This document shows, piece after piece, positions 33,249 through 41,405 of a stretch of DNA of 54,293 bases. The notes below the pieces were generated by a model. It worked only from the letters and a program-made list of their open reading frames with translations. It had not been told where the DNA came from and ran no database searches. The translations under genes and the position numbers were made by a program. Numbering within the stretch: the first letter of the stretch is position 1; each line of letters starts with the position of its first letter. The stretch is from CAYRFQ01 sp964423615 (GTDB taxonomy: Bacteria > Planctomycetota > Planctomycetia > Gemmatales > Gemmataceae), in the NCBI GenBank assembly GCA_964423615.1, contig CAYRFQ010000044.1, positions 1 through 54,293 of the forward strand. Reading direction: 5' to 3'.

Positions 33249-34760
33249 GTGTCCACAGACTTGATCCAACTCGTGCACAAATTGGGCCGTCCGCGAATGT
33301 TGTTGATTGGCGACATCATGCTCGACCGGTATGTGTGGGGGGATGCTGACCGGATCAGCCAGGAAGCTCCGGTGATCCTCCTTCGTGCGGACAAACGAGA
33401 AGAACGACTCGGTGGAGCGGCCAGCGTCGCGACGATGCTTCGTGCGTTGGGGGCCGATGTTGTGTTGGCGGGAGTTGTGGGAGCCGACGCCGATGGCGAG
33501 CGGACACGCGAGTTACTTAGGGAGTGGCACGTCGATCACTCGGCGGTCCTGGTTGATCCGGGCCGACCGAGTACTGTCAAAGAACGTTACATCGGGCGAG
33601 CCCATCATCGGCACCCACAACAAATGCTACGTGTCGATTATGAAGTACGGGACCTCATAAACGAGTCGCTCGAACAACGATTCTCGCGTGTTCTGGCCGA
33701 ACGACTTCCCGAATGCGACATCGTTCTCATCAGCGATTACAACAAAGGCGTTTGTGCTCCAGGTTTACTGAGTCAGGTCATTTCTTCCGCCCGAACCATG
33801 GACAAACGCGTCCTCGTCGATCCAATCCGAGGTGGAGACTACGCCAAATATAAAGGAGCTTCCGCGTTAACCCCCAACCGTCTCGAAGCGAGTCTTGCGA
33901 CGGGAATCGAGATCGAGACAATCGCAGAAGCAAGGACAGCGGGACGGCGATTACGCGACTCCATGGATGCAGAGGCGGCGATCATCACGCTCGACAAACA
34001 AGGGATGATGTTAGTTCACGCCGACGGGCGAGAGAAATTGATCCCTACACGGCCGCGCCAAGTGTACGACGTCACCGGTGCCGGAGACATGGTCCTGAGT
34101 ACCTTGGGCGTCGCGCTCGCTGCGGATGCCGATTACGAAGCGGCGATTGCGTTGGCGAATGTCGCCGGAGGTCTCGAAGTCGAAAAGATCGGAGTCGTCA
34201 CAGTGACCCGTGACGAGATCCTCCAAGATATCCTCGACCACGAAACGAGCCAACAAGATTCCAATTCGCTCGGGAAAATCATGACGCTGGAAAAACTCAC
34301 CACCGACTTGGAAAAACGCCGATTGCTCGGCCATAAGATTGCCTTCACCAATGGGTGTTTCGACATCCTTCACGTCGGCCACGTCGAATACCTCCAAGAT
34401 GCTCGCTCACGAGCCAATGCTCTTGTGGTCGGGCTCAACAGCGACGCCAGCATTCGGAGACTCAAAGGCCCCGATCGGCCAATTAACTCCGTCGAAGCAC
34501 GAGCCACCGTATTGGCCGCACAGCACAGTGTCGATTATGTCGTGGTCTTTGACGACGATACTCCCTCTCGATTGATCGAAGCCGTCAAACCCGATGTGCT
34601 GGTCAAAGGAGCCGATTACAAAAAACAAAATGTCGTCGGAGCTCAATTCGTCGAATCATATGGGGGAGAAGTCTATCTCGCGCCATTGCGTCCGGGGTAT
34701 TCGACGACGGGAATTGTGGAGAAGCTGCGGGGAGAATCTGCTAAAGAAAAGTTTTCGTAA
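33249..34760 (+). CDS. hldE: bifunctional heptose-7-P kinase / heptose-1-P adenylyltransferase
   Basis: 503 aa from GTG 33249 with AAGGAG (33234-33239) 9 nt upstream. N-terminal ribokinase-fold kinase (about 1-330: LLIGDIMLDRYVWGDADRIS, PVILLRADKREERLGGAASV, YDVTGAGDMVLSTLGVALA anion hole and catalytic Asp). C-terminal nucleotidyltransferase (about 355-503: IAFTNGCFDILHVGHVEYL, LVVGLNSDASIRRLKG, DVLVKGADYKK). It makes ADP-D-glycero-D-manno-heptose for lipopolysaccharide inner core, so the cell has, or had, an LPS-type outer membrane. The fused two-domain form is intact. Neighbour heptose genes (hldD, gmhA, gmhB) are not here. Confidence 0.96.
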   Translation: MSTDLIQLVHKLGRPRMLLIGDIMLDRYVWGDADRISQEAPVILLRADKREERLGGAASVATMLRALGADVVLAGVVGADADGERTRELLREWHVDHSAVLVDPGRPSTVKERYIGRAHHRHPQQMLRVDYEVRDLINESLEQRFSRVLAERLPECDIVLISDYNKGVCAPGLLSQVISSARTMDKRVLVDPIRGGDYAKYKGASALTPNRLEASLATGIEIETIAEARTAGRRLRDSMDAEAAIITLDKQGMMLVHADGREKLIPTRPRQVYDVTGAGDMVLSTLGVALAADADYEAAIALANVAGGLEVEKIGVVTVTRDEILQDILDHETSQQDSNSLGKIMTLEKLTTDLEKRRLLGHKIAFTNGCFDILHVGHVEYLQDARSRANALVVGLNSDASIRRLKGPDRPINSVEARATVLAAQHSVDYVVVFDDDTPSRLIEAVKPDVLVKGADYKKQNVVGAQFVESYGGEVYLAPLRPGYSTTGIVEKLRGESAKEKFS

Positions 34761-34824
34761 GGTCTGAGTACCTCGACATCCAGAGCCGAGCCGGCGGTGT
34801 AGGGACAGCAAAAAGGAGCTTACT

Positions 34825-35070
34825 ATGCCTCAAGGCTTCCACGAGGTTAAATTCATCAAGATGAGGCGAGTCCACATCGACTTGACGAGAGACGATAAGA
34901 CTGGGTACTGGTAGTTTGAAATCGGGGATACAGCAACGGTCGATCCTGAGAGTTACGGTTGGTGGCCCAAAGACATCCATACTTCTTGGAACCACGCGTT
35001 GACAGGAGTGCCAGGTGAACTGAATGGACAAACCTCGTTTGGTGGAGAACCAGACAAAGACCCACATCAC
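34825..35070 (+). pseudogene. toxin-like C-terminal domain remnant with in-frame stop
   Basis: ATG 34825 has AAAAGGAG 6 nt upstream and opens a frame reading MPQGFHEVKFIKMRRVHIDL, continuing to DKTGYW. TAG (34912-34914) interrupts it, yet the same frame continues without further stops: FEIGD, ESYGWWPKD, TGVPGELNGQTSFGGEPDKD, then PHHG. The phrases GYW-FEIGD, YGWWPK and GVPGELNGQT fit a domain I recall at the C-termini of planctomycete RHS/polymorphic-toxin-type proteins. Similarity ends at about 35070; the frame runs on to 35367 and passes a signal-peptide-like stretch (MRLVLQLLAVLFISTSAQAQ, from 35176). Best read as a decayed toxin module. The 334 nt from 35368 to 35701 show nothing. Confidence 0.5.
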
Positions 35071-35701
35071 GGGGTAATGGTGTCGATGAAGAATTTCATC
35101 CTCTTGTTTCCGATGATGATCAGAGGTCCAACTACGATTACTCCTATCTTCTTGGCAAAAGGAGCCGAACTCAGGATGCGCCTGGTGCTACAGCTTCTGG
35201 CGGTGTTGTTCATTTCCACAAGCGCCCAGGCCCAAAACAAATTACTGCCCACCTCATTGATCACCATGCCAAGGTCATTGCTATCGGGATATCTTGAACT
35301 GGCCGGCCCTCATCGATTCCGCAGACAAAGGTACTTTGGGCTGTCGTTCGAGAAAAATCGTTCATAAGCACAAAGAGTCGTGAGATTGGATATTTGAATC
35401 CCCCCAAGGAGCAGCTTGGGACTTGCCCGTGCGTTTGGGCAAAAGGTTCCAGACTTCGAGCGCAGCCATACATTAAGGAAACGAGTTCTCCACGAACCAT
35501 TCACTTTGTCCCCTCGTCTATCGAGCTTCTACGTTTTCGCAAGTTGCTGCAATTCCGCGTCTGCAAAACTTTTCTGATTATTCGGTTCATTGTGCTAGGA
35601 AATTGACCGATTTTTCTTTATAGAAGTGGTCTGAAGGACTCCCGGCGCGAATGCTTAAATGGCATTTCGGACACAGCACTTCTCACAAATGGCGGTGACC
35701 C

Positions 35702-35917
35702 ATGCGGACCCTATTGTTTGTCGCGGTTCTGACGTTGGCCGGATGTCAAAATGTCCGAGGACCGCTACAATACAGAGAGCCTTTAAGGCCAGACGATCCG
35801 GCTTTTCCGATCGACGAACAACAACGACGTGGGCGCGATCGGATCGGTCTGCCAGACATCTCCAGGGAAGTGGGGCCGTCAGAAGGTCTGACTCCACCAC
35901 GGGGATACCAACAATAA
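35702..35917 (+). CDS. small planctomycete lipoprotein
   Basis: 71 aa. MRTLLFVAVLTLAGC is a textbook lipoprotein signal with lipobox LAGC (Cys15). The mature part (QNVRGPLQYREPLRPDDPAF, EQQRRGRDRIGLPD) matches the pattern of a small lipoprotein family I recall from planctomycetes (CQN..GP...R...DDP....EQ..RGRDR..LPD). It is anchored in an envelope membrane; function unknown. First of three same-strand genes with the 101-aa protein and the ADP-ribosylglycohydrolase. Confidence 0.82.
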   Translation: MRTLLFVAVLTLAGCQNVRGPLQYREPLRPDDPAFPIDEQQRRGRDRIGLPDISREVGPSEGLTPPRGYQQ

Positions 35918-36065
35918 AATGGCAAAAGACAACCCGGTAGAGACAAAAAGAAAGAGCAGCGAAATCAATTTATCTTTCTTCGTTGGCTCTACCCCTCCTT
36001 TGCTCTTGGCCTGGAGCACAACAGCCAATTTATCACATTGCAATCTATTCAGTCCTACCGCCAGC

Positions 36066-36371
36066 ATGAGGTTACCGAACGTGAGCACAACACCTTCCGA
36101 ATCCCAACTCCCTGAACCCGCTCCACCCTTTTGGGTCAAACAGCGACAACTCAAACTCGAATCCGTTGGGACGAACTACTATAAAGTTTTTGGTCCAAAC
36201 ACTGAGGATGCATTCGTTGGCTTGCGGAAGGCGGAAAACGGAAAGTATCTCGCTTACGTCCGAAAGGAACAAGAGGATAAAGACACTGCGGCCACCGAGC
36301 CGGAGTTCGACTATCCTGTTGACGCCTGGCATGCTGCATTCGAACTGTATCGGGTCGTCAAGGTGTTGTAA
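36066..36371 (+). CDS. small conserved hypothetical protein
   Basis: 101 aa if started at ATG 36066; an in-frame ATG at 35919 would add 49 residues of non-conserved character. The core PPFWVKQRQLKLESVGTNYY, then KVFGPNTEDAFVGLRKAENG and DAWHAAFELYRVVKV looks like a compact beta-alpha domain known from Gemmata-like genomes as a hypothetical protein. No signal peptide in the short form. Its stop is 2 nt before the GTG of the ADP-ribosylglycohydrolase, so it is co-transcribed with it and may be a partner or regulator (inference). Confidence 0.7.
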   Translation: MRLPNVSTTPSESQLPEPAPPFWVKQRQLKLESVGTNYYKVFGPNTEDAFVGLRKAENGKYLAYVRKEQEDKDTAATEPEFDYPVDAWHAAFELYRVVKVL

Positions 36372-36373
36372 TC

Positions 36374-37447
36374 GTGAAGCTGATTTCTCTCGAAGAATCA
36401 ATCACCGGATGTCTGATCGGGATGGCCGTCGGTGATGCCCTTGGACTTCCGTGGGAAAATTTGTCTTCACTGCGCATCAAAAAATTCGTTTCTCGGATCG
36501 AGAAGCATCATTTTCTCTTCGAGAAAGGCATGGTCTCAGACGACACGGAACACCTGTGCCTTGTCGCCCAATCTATCATTTCCTCCGGTGACGACCTCTC
36601 ACTCTTCGAACGAAGTCTATCGTGGCGACTTCGTTGGTGGTTCCTGGCTGATTCCGCAGGCATTGGTCGAGCCACCTTGCTCGGTTGTCTCAAGTTGTTG
36701 GTCGGATTTTCGGGCAAGTCCAGTGGGGTTTTCTCGGCGGGAAATGGTCCGGCCATGCGGAGCCCGATTCTGGGAGTTTGCTTCGGTGACGACCTTCCGA
36801 GACTCCGCGAGTGGGTGAAATTTTCGACACGAGTCACTCACACAGACCCCAAGGCCGAGTACGGCGCGATGGCCATCGCTCTCGCTGCCTACTTGTCTGC
36901 CAACAAAGCCAATACGAATGAACTCGCGGAGCAGTATATGTCTTTGTCAGCAGAAGTTCTCGGCGAAAGTTGCCCGAACCTTCTGGAAAGGCTCCAACAA
37001 GCCGCCGAAAGCGCAAAGGCTCACGAGACACCCCAGCAATTTGCCTCCCATCTCGGCCTCAAGAAACGAGTCACCGGCTACATCTACCACACCGTCCCTG
37101 TCGTCATCCAAACCTGGCTCCGTTACCCAGAGGATTACGAAACGGCGATTCAGTCCATCATCGAATGTGGCGGGGACACCGATACAACCGCAGGCATACT
37201 CGGGAGCATTCTCGGGGTCCGTGTTGGTGAAGCCAGGATACCTACCGCGTGGGTGCGAGACATCTGGGAATGGCCTTGCGGAATCGAATGGATGCGGCGA
37301 CTTGGTCACAAACTCGCTCGGGTCTTGGAGACTGGCGAACCAGAAAAACCGCTCGCCGTGAACATTCCTGGGTTAGCGCTTCGCAACTGGTTCTTTTTCT
37401 TTGTAGTGCTGCTGCACGTCGGACGACGTTGTTTGCCGCCTTATTGA
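36374..37447 (+). CDS. ADP-ribosylglycohydrolase (DraG-like) family protein
   Basis: 357 aa, GTG start 2 nt after the preceding gene. DraG fold motifs: GCLIGMAVGDALGLPWE (12-28), SDDTEH (55-60, metal ligands), GNGPAMRSPILG, RVTHTDPKAEYGAMA and ECGGDTDTTAGILG (metal ligands near residue 265). These residues coordinate the binuclear metal centre that removes ADP-ribose from proteins or small molecules. Unusual is the C-terminal tail LALRNWFFFFVVLLHVGRRC, about 20 hydrophobic residues that could pin the enzyme to the membrane. The target is unknown; no ADP-ribosyltransferase is nearby. Confidence 0.9.
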   Translation: MKLISLEESITGCLIGMAVGDALGLPWENLSSLRIKKFVSRIEKHHFLFEKGMVSDDTEHLCLVAQSIISSGDDLSLFERSLSWRLRWWFLADSAGIGRATLLGCLKLLVGFSGKSSGVFSAGNGPAMRSPILGVCFGDDLPRLREWVKFSTRVTHTDPKAEYGAMAIALAAYLSANKANTNELAEQYMSLSAEVLGESCPNLLERLQQAAESAKAHETPQQFASHLGLKKRVTGYIYHTVPVVIQTWLRYPEDYETAIQSIIECGGDTDTTAGILGSILGVRVGEARIPTAWVRDIWEWPCGIEWMRRLGHKLARVLETGEPEKPLAVNIPGLALRNWFFFFVVLLHVGRRCLPPY

Positions 37448-37500
37448 TCTCTTCACTGAACTCCTCGAAACATCACCATCCGACTTCGGGAGAAATCAAC

Positions 37501-38607
37501 ATGCTCTCACGCTGGCTCATCGCGGTCTACGTCTTGTTGCCTGGGACTCTCGTGTTCGGCCAGACGAAGACACAATCGGCGCCCGTCCCCTACCAAACGA
37601 TCTCGCTAACAGACAAAGCCATCGCCGTCGAGGACGCACTCGCAGTCATCTCGAAGCAAACAGGACTCACCGTCGCCGATCGTCGAACGACCAAGAAGGA
37701 CCCGAAAATCTCAATCGCCTGGGACAAAATTACCTTTTGGCAGGCGATGAGTGATCTGGCCAAGCATACCAAATCTCGTTTGTCCATTTACCAGCGAGAC
37801 GGAGCCATTGCTTTGGTCGACGGCGTGCCTCTCCCTTACGTGAGTCAGCACGGGCCATTCCGAACGACCGTTGACCGCGTCGATGCTTTTCGCGATTTCA
37901 AATCCGGGATCGGACGGAATAGATTCACGTTGAGTTTGACGTGGGAGCCGACTCTCAAGCCGTATCTCGTCGAGGTCCGGCCGTTCACTGCGGAATATTC
38001 TCTGAACACCAAAGGGCGGCCGTTTCGATACACCGGGATGGGTCAGGGAACTCGCGTGGTGACCGGACCGCGAGGAGTTCAGCTTTCCGACATCACAACA
38101 CCGTTGCTGCCACGCTCGACCGAGCAACTGACCACGCTTAGAGGAAGTCTGTCGGTTACCACCGCGACGAAGATGATGAAAGTGACGTTCAAGAAAATGG
38201 GAACCATCTTCCAAAAACCAAAGTCGCTCGTCGAAAAGAAAAACGGTGTCGAGGTAACTCTTCGTTGCGGGCCGTTGGACACCGACCGTTGGTACGCCGA
38301 GATCGACCTCACTTACCCGAAAGATTCTCCTGAATTCGAAAGCTTTCAACAAAGCAACTGGGTTCGCAACAACAAGGTATATCTCGTGCGCGCGGACAAC
38401 CCAAAATTTCGATTCGAAGTCCGACCAACCGACCAAGAGCCGCCGTTTGTGTCTTCTCGAGAAGCCTCCTTCAAATATTTCTTTACCGAGAGAAAAGGCC
38501 AACCTCGTTTGGGTCAGGCGAACCAATGGCATCTTGTGTACGAGACTCCCGAACGCATCGTCCAGACAAATGTTCCGTTTGAGTTTAAGAATGTTGCGTT
38601 GCCGTAA
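37501..38607 (+). CDS. secreted hypothetical protein
   Basis: 368 aa from ATG 37501 (GGGAGAA about 8 nt upstream); the longer frame from 37249 overlaps the preceding gene and is a shadow. Signal peptide 1-20 (MLSRWLIAVYVLLPGTLVFG). The N-terminal mature part (VEDALAVISKQTGLTVADRR, AWDKITFWQAMSDLAKHTKS) looks like the small STN/secretin-N-type domain often found in planctomycete exported proteins. The rest is beta-rich (FTLSLTWEPTLKPYLVEVRP, EVTLRCGPLDTDRWYAEIDL). Function unknown. It follows the ADP-ribosylglycohydrolase by 53 nt on the same strand. Confidence 0.8.
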   Translation: MLSRWLIAVYVLLPGTLVFGQTKTQSAPVPYQTISLTDKAIAVEDALAVISKQTGLTVADRRTTKKDPKISIAWDKITFWQAMSDLAKHTKSRLSIYQRDGAIALVDGVPLPYVSQHGPFRTTVDRVDAFRDFKSGIGRNRFTLSLTWEPTLKPYLVEVRPFTAEYSLNTKGRPFRYTGMGQGTRVVTGPRGVQLSDITTPLLPRSTEQLTTLRGSLSVTTATKMMKVTFKKMGTIFQKPKSLVEKKNGVEVTLRCGPLDTDRWYAEIDLTYPKDSPEFESFQQSNWVRNNKVYLVRADNPKFRFEVRPTDQEPPFVSSREASFKYFFTERKGQPRLGQANQWHLVYETPERIVQTNVPFEFKNVALP

Positions 38608-38668
38608 AGTGGGCAGATGAACAACGCTGTGGACTCAACCTCGGGATATTCCTGTGTTTCGGTAGAGC

Positions 38669-39092
38669 TTAGTAACTTCCGTGAATGTATGTTGGGACGA
38701 CGCGCACAGGGTAGTGATCGAGCAAGATCCCAAGCCCAGGTTTGAAAAGTTGCAACTCTCCACTCTGAGAGAGAACTCCTTCTGCGAACCAGACCAAGTT
38801 CTTCTTTTTTCGCAACACGCTGGCCCCAAACGCAAGACTCGACGTGACTGCACCTTCCTGATTGATCGGCACGATCTGGGTGTACCGGCTGATCGCCCGC
38901 GCGACAAAATTTTTGAACGTCACGCCGGTCCATCCAGCCCAGTACATTTGGCAAAGTAAATCGTTATCGAGGCCTGCGGCAATGGCTGATGCGTCTAGAT
39001 TGTTGGCGTGGTTCGGAGCCAGGACAAAGTGGCTCACCCCGAGGAAGACTGTCCAGGCCCTTGACGTGGACAGAGAAAAGTACCCGCATCAT
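38669..39092 (-). pseudogene. PlsC-like acyltransferase, frameshifted and truncated
   Basis: Two frames together give a lysophospholipid acyltransferase: from the ATGs at 39089/39092 one frame reads MRVLFSVHVKGLDSLPRGEP, then a one-base shift near 39030 moves to FVLAPNHANNLDASAIAAGL (NHx4D-type motif), WFAEGVLSQSGELQLFKPG (second motif) and VRVVPTYIHGSY. The frame stops at 38669, right where active enzymes continue with about 30-60 further residues. Frameshift plus truncation mark a dead gene. The family transfers acyl chains to lysophosphatidate or similar acceptors. Confidence 0.7.
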
Positions 39093-39233
39093 CGTCCTCG
39101 TCACCGAATACGCTCCCCGCGCGATCCTCGCTTGAACCGTGTTGATAGAACTGAGCCATTACACCTATAAGATACAGAACTTATCTCGGTGTGATGTGAC
39201 CATGATGAGTACGCATGACTCCCGAGGCCAACT

Positions 39234-39455
39234 GTGATCTTTCTGAGCACAGTTGCCGAGGCCATCAAGAAGGACGGGAAGGTCTGGGCTCTCAAGAACG
39301 CCTCCAGCGGTCTGACCCATTTCGACGCCACGGAAAAAGAGGATCCGAAAATTGGTTACCTCTTAATGAACCTCAACATCGGTCTAACCGACTCTCGAAA
39401 CATTGCACATGAGCTACACCAAAGACTTACAAAAGAAGGACTTTGGCCTTTTTAA
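39234..39455 (+). CDS. possible small protein or gene fragment
   Basis: Open frame of 73 codons from a GTG, preceded in frame by a TGA at 39216. The sequence (STVAEAIKKDGKVWALKNAS, THFDATEKEDPKIGYLLMNL) has believable amino-acid composition and ends with WPF, but has no ribosome site and no family I recognise. Its position between a dead acyltransferase and a frameshifted DUF4189 gene makes a fragment likely. Confidence 0.3.
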   Translation: MIFLSTVAEAIKKDGKVWALKNASSGLTHFDATEKEDPKIGYLLMNLNIGLTDSRNIAHELHQRLTKEGLWPF

Positions 39456-39787
39456 TCAACCTTATTGCTAAACAATTCAGGTTTTTTCTTATAATATATC
39501 AAATATGTTCGTCGGGATTGTTCTGAAGGTTCGAGTCCAAAAACGCAAGGGGCTCCTGTGGATCGTTGTGCACTCTGATTCAACCCTTCAGGATTCCCTA
39601 CTGAGTGGCTGGCTGAAGTGAACAGAGCAGTGCCGCCATTGACTCAACATTGATTTGGTTTCGATTAGAGACGAATTTTCCTTGTAGCAGCCATCGTGAA
39701 ACGACTTGATCGACGACGGTTTGTTAGACAAAGTTTCGTTTCCTATTTTCTGAGGATTCCTCTTGAAGAGTCGTTGGGAGTCATGAC
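39456..39787. other. AT-rich intergenic region with TATAAT
   Basis: Contains an AT-rich stretch with TATAAT (39490-39495) just after a T-run. A 38-codon ORF (39505-39621) starts 9 nt later but has no ribosome site. Nothing else recognisable precedes the DUF4189 gene. Confidence 0.35.
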
Positions 39788-40115
39788 ATGCGATCTTTAC
39801 TGAACCCAGCGAAGTTAGTTTTTGGATTGTTGTTGCTCATCGTCGATCCGTCGCCGCAACTGGCTCTTGGAGAGAACTATGGCGCCATCGCTTATTCCCC
39901 GCCGACTGCGAATTACGGATACTCGTACAAGCACCGCACAAGAAGAGCAGCGGAGAATGAAGCTCTGCGACGCTGCAACGCCAAAGATGCGAGAATCCTT
40001 ACCTGGGAGAGGGGATTGGCCAGCAGTTCTGGCAATAGACTTGGACGGCACTGCGTACGGTTATGGTTGGAACCGCTCGGCGCACCAAGCGAAATTACAA
40101 GCGTTGGCAAAATAA
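39788..40115 (+). pseudogene. secreted DUF4189 protein gene with frameshift
   Basis: The first frame gives a signal peptide (KLVFGLLLLIVDPSPQLALG) and the DUF4189 opening ENYGAIAYSPPTANYGYSYK followed by ENEALRRCNAKDARILTW. Just after this, the match jumps to the next frame: GDWPAVLAIDLDGTAYGYGW, then NRSAHQAKLQALAK. Removing one G from the GGGG at 40011-40014 joins the two into a 109-residue protein of normal DUF4189 layout. The stop at 40115 lies at the junction with the IS remnant. Sequencing error cannot be excluded. Confidence 0.7.
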
Positions 40116-40117
40116 AG

Positions 40118-40585
40118 CCCACCAGTAAACCCAAGCTGTCGACCAAGATATGGCGTTTGCGGCCGTTCTTGTTCTTGGCCTGGTCTCGACCTCGGGCTTC
40201 TCCTCCCTCGGACGTGTCGACCGACTGAGAGTCGATGCTCGCAGTCGTGGGTGAATGATTGGGTTTCTCTTGTTCTCGGACTTGTTCGGAGAGCTTGTTA
40301 TGGATGGCTTCGAGCGACCATTGTGTCGCCACTCGTCGAAATACCTCCGGACGGTCGACTTGGGTGTAAAATCATGTGGCAGATATCGCCACTGGCACCC
40401 CGTCTTGAGGACGTCAAAGAGGGCATCGAGAACGTCTCGCAAGGGAGTCGTTCGGGGCCGTCCGCCAGGATAAACGGGAATCAAAGGTTCGATGCGGTCG
40501 AACTGAGCATCGGTCAGGCCACTGGGATATGGTTTTCGTTTCCTATCCTATTGTACGCAGGAATACCTCTTATGGGACAGTCTCT
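40118..40585 (-). mobile_element. IS5-family transposase remnant
   Basis: Minus-strand frames give the N-terminal half of an IS5-family (IS427-like, DUF4096) transposase: GLTDAQFDRIEPLIPVYPGG, TPLRDVLDALFDVLKTGCQW, then RYLPHDFTPKSTVRRYFDEW. A one-base shift near 40320 then gives SLEAIHNKLSEQVREQEKPN, ASIDSQSVDTSEGGEARGRD and KNGRKRHILVDSLGLLVGF, including the first catalytic Asp (IDSQS). It stops there, at the edge of the DUF4189 gene, so about the last 40% including the other catalytic residues is missing. GAGACTGTCCCATAAGAGG (about 40567-40585 on the minus strand) may be the surviving terminal repeat. Not mobile by itself. Confidence 0.75.
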
Positions 40586-40949
40586 AAGATGATGCGACAG
40601 CGAAAGTCGTCTGGGCTACGACGTCCAACTGCAGCCCAAAGACCAAAAACAAGAAGCCGAAGAAGCCCAGTAGAGCACTGACCGAGCGGGTTGCGAAAAG
40701 AACGTGGTGAAATCACGCAGGATCAGGTGCCGCGCCGACCAAGCAAGACAAGCGGGTCTTTTCGGAGCAGGTTCGGCAGTTGCTCGGCTGGTTCGATTTC
40801 GTTCGGCAAAGGGCCGCTGTGGCTGGAGCCGAATTGTCGATGGTCGGGTGAGAGATTGAGACTTGATTTTAGGCCTTCTTGCCTTGTGTGAGACAGGCCC
40901 GATCGAAGAAATCGAACCGTCCACGCGTCCTGTTTGGATGGAGCTGGCT
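40586..40949. other. intergenic debris beyond the IS remnant
   Basis: About 360 nt with no coding frame I can support on either strand; ORFs of about 100 codons on the minus strand and 66 on the plus strand overlap and have no recognisable content. It may be residue of the same mobile element or its target. Confidence 0.4.
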
Positions 40950-41405
40950 TTAGTCTTTCACTTTAGACATCGAGACAGCGTTGCCGGGTTCATGATGCTC
41001 GACCTGGGTCATGTAGTGTCGCATGAGCAAGAGTCCCCGTCCGCAATCCCGTTCCAAATTTTCGGGGGCGAGAGGGTCGGGAACGTCGTTGGGGTCAAAA
41101 CCTGGTCCTTCGTCGCGGATGTGGATGTCGAACCGTTCGCGGGTTACGCGATAGGTGATGTGCACTTTTTTATCGGGATCGTTGTTGTTTCCGTGTTTGA
41201 TGGCGTTGATGAAAGCTTCTTCGAGTGCCAGTTGAATTCCAAAAATGGCTTTCTCGTCAAACTCGTGTTGCTTCAGGAGCTGCTCAAGTTCGTTGCGTAC
41301 ACGGCTGGCGTCTGCCGTGGCACTTGGGATGGTGACAACACGAGCTTCCGAAGAATTGGAGGAATTGGGGAACATCAGCCTGTATGTTTCTTTGGTGTCC
41401 AGCAT
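40950..41405 (-). CDS. RsbW-like anti-sigma / serine kinase ATPase
   Basis: 151 aa from ATG 41405 with AGGAG about 8 nt upstream; the longer start at 41471 is unlikely. GHKL ATPase motifs: N-box LALEEAFINAIKHGN (59-73), G1 DEGPGFDP (98-105) and G2 CGRGLLLMRHYM (121-132). This is the HATPase_c_2 type of anti-sigma/serine-kinase proteins that hold a sigma factor and phosphorylate a STAS antagonist. A STAS protein is encoded 0.9 kb upstream on the same strand, consistent with a partner switch. No sigma factor or PP2C phosphatase is in the window. Confidence 0.9.
   Translation of the reverse strand: MLDTKETYRLMFPNSSNSSEARVVTIPSATADASRVRNELEQLLKQHEFDEKAIFGIQLALEEAFINAIKHGNNNDPDKKVHITYRVTRERFDIHIRDEGPGFDPNDVPDPLAPENLERDCGRGLLLMRHYMTQVEHHEPGNAVSMSKVKD

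Noticed and set aside
35882..36070. Minus-strand ORF of 62 codons ending in a hydrophobic helix (KKDKLISLLFLFVSTGLSFA)
   Set aside because: Looks like a small membrane protein, but has no ribosome site and overlaps the end of the lipoprotein gene; worth keeping in mind, not supported.
39526..39545. tRNA T-arm-like GGTTCGAGTCC
   Set aside because: Flanking bases do not pair as a T-stem, and no acceptor or anticodon arms can be drawn.
39505..39621. 38-codon ORF just after TATAAT
   Set aside because: No ribosome site and no family; chance ORF in an AT-rich gap.
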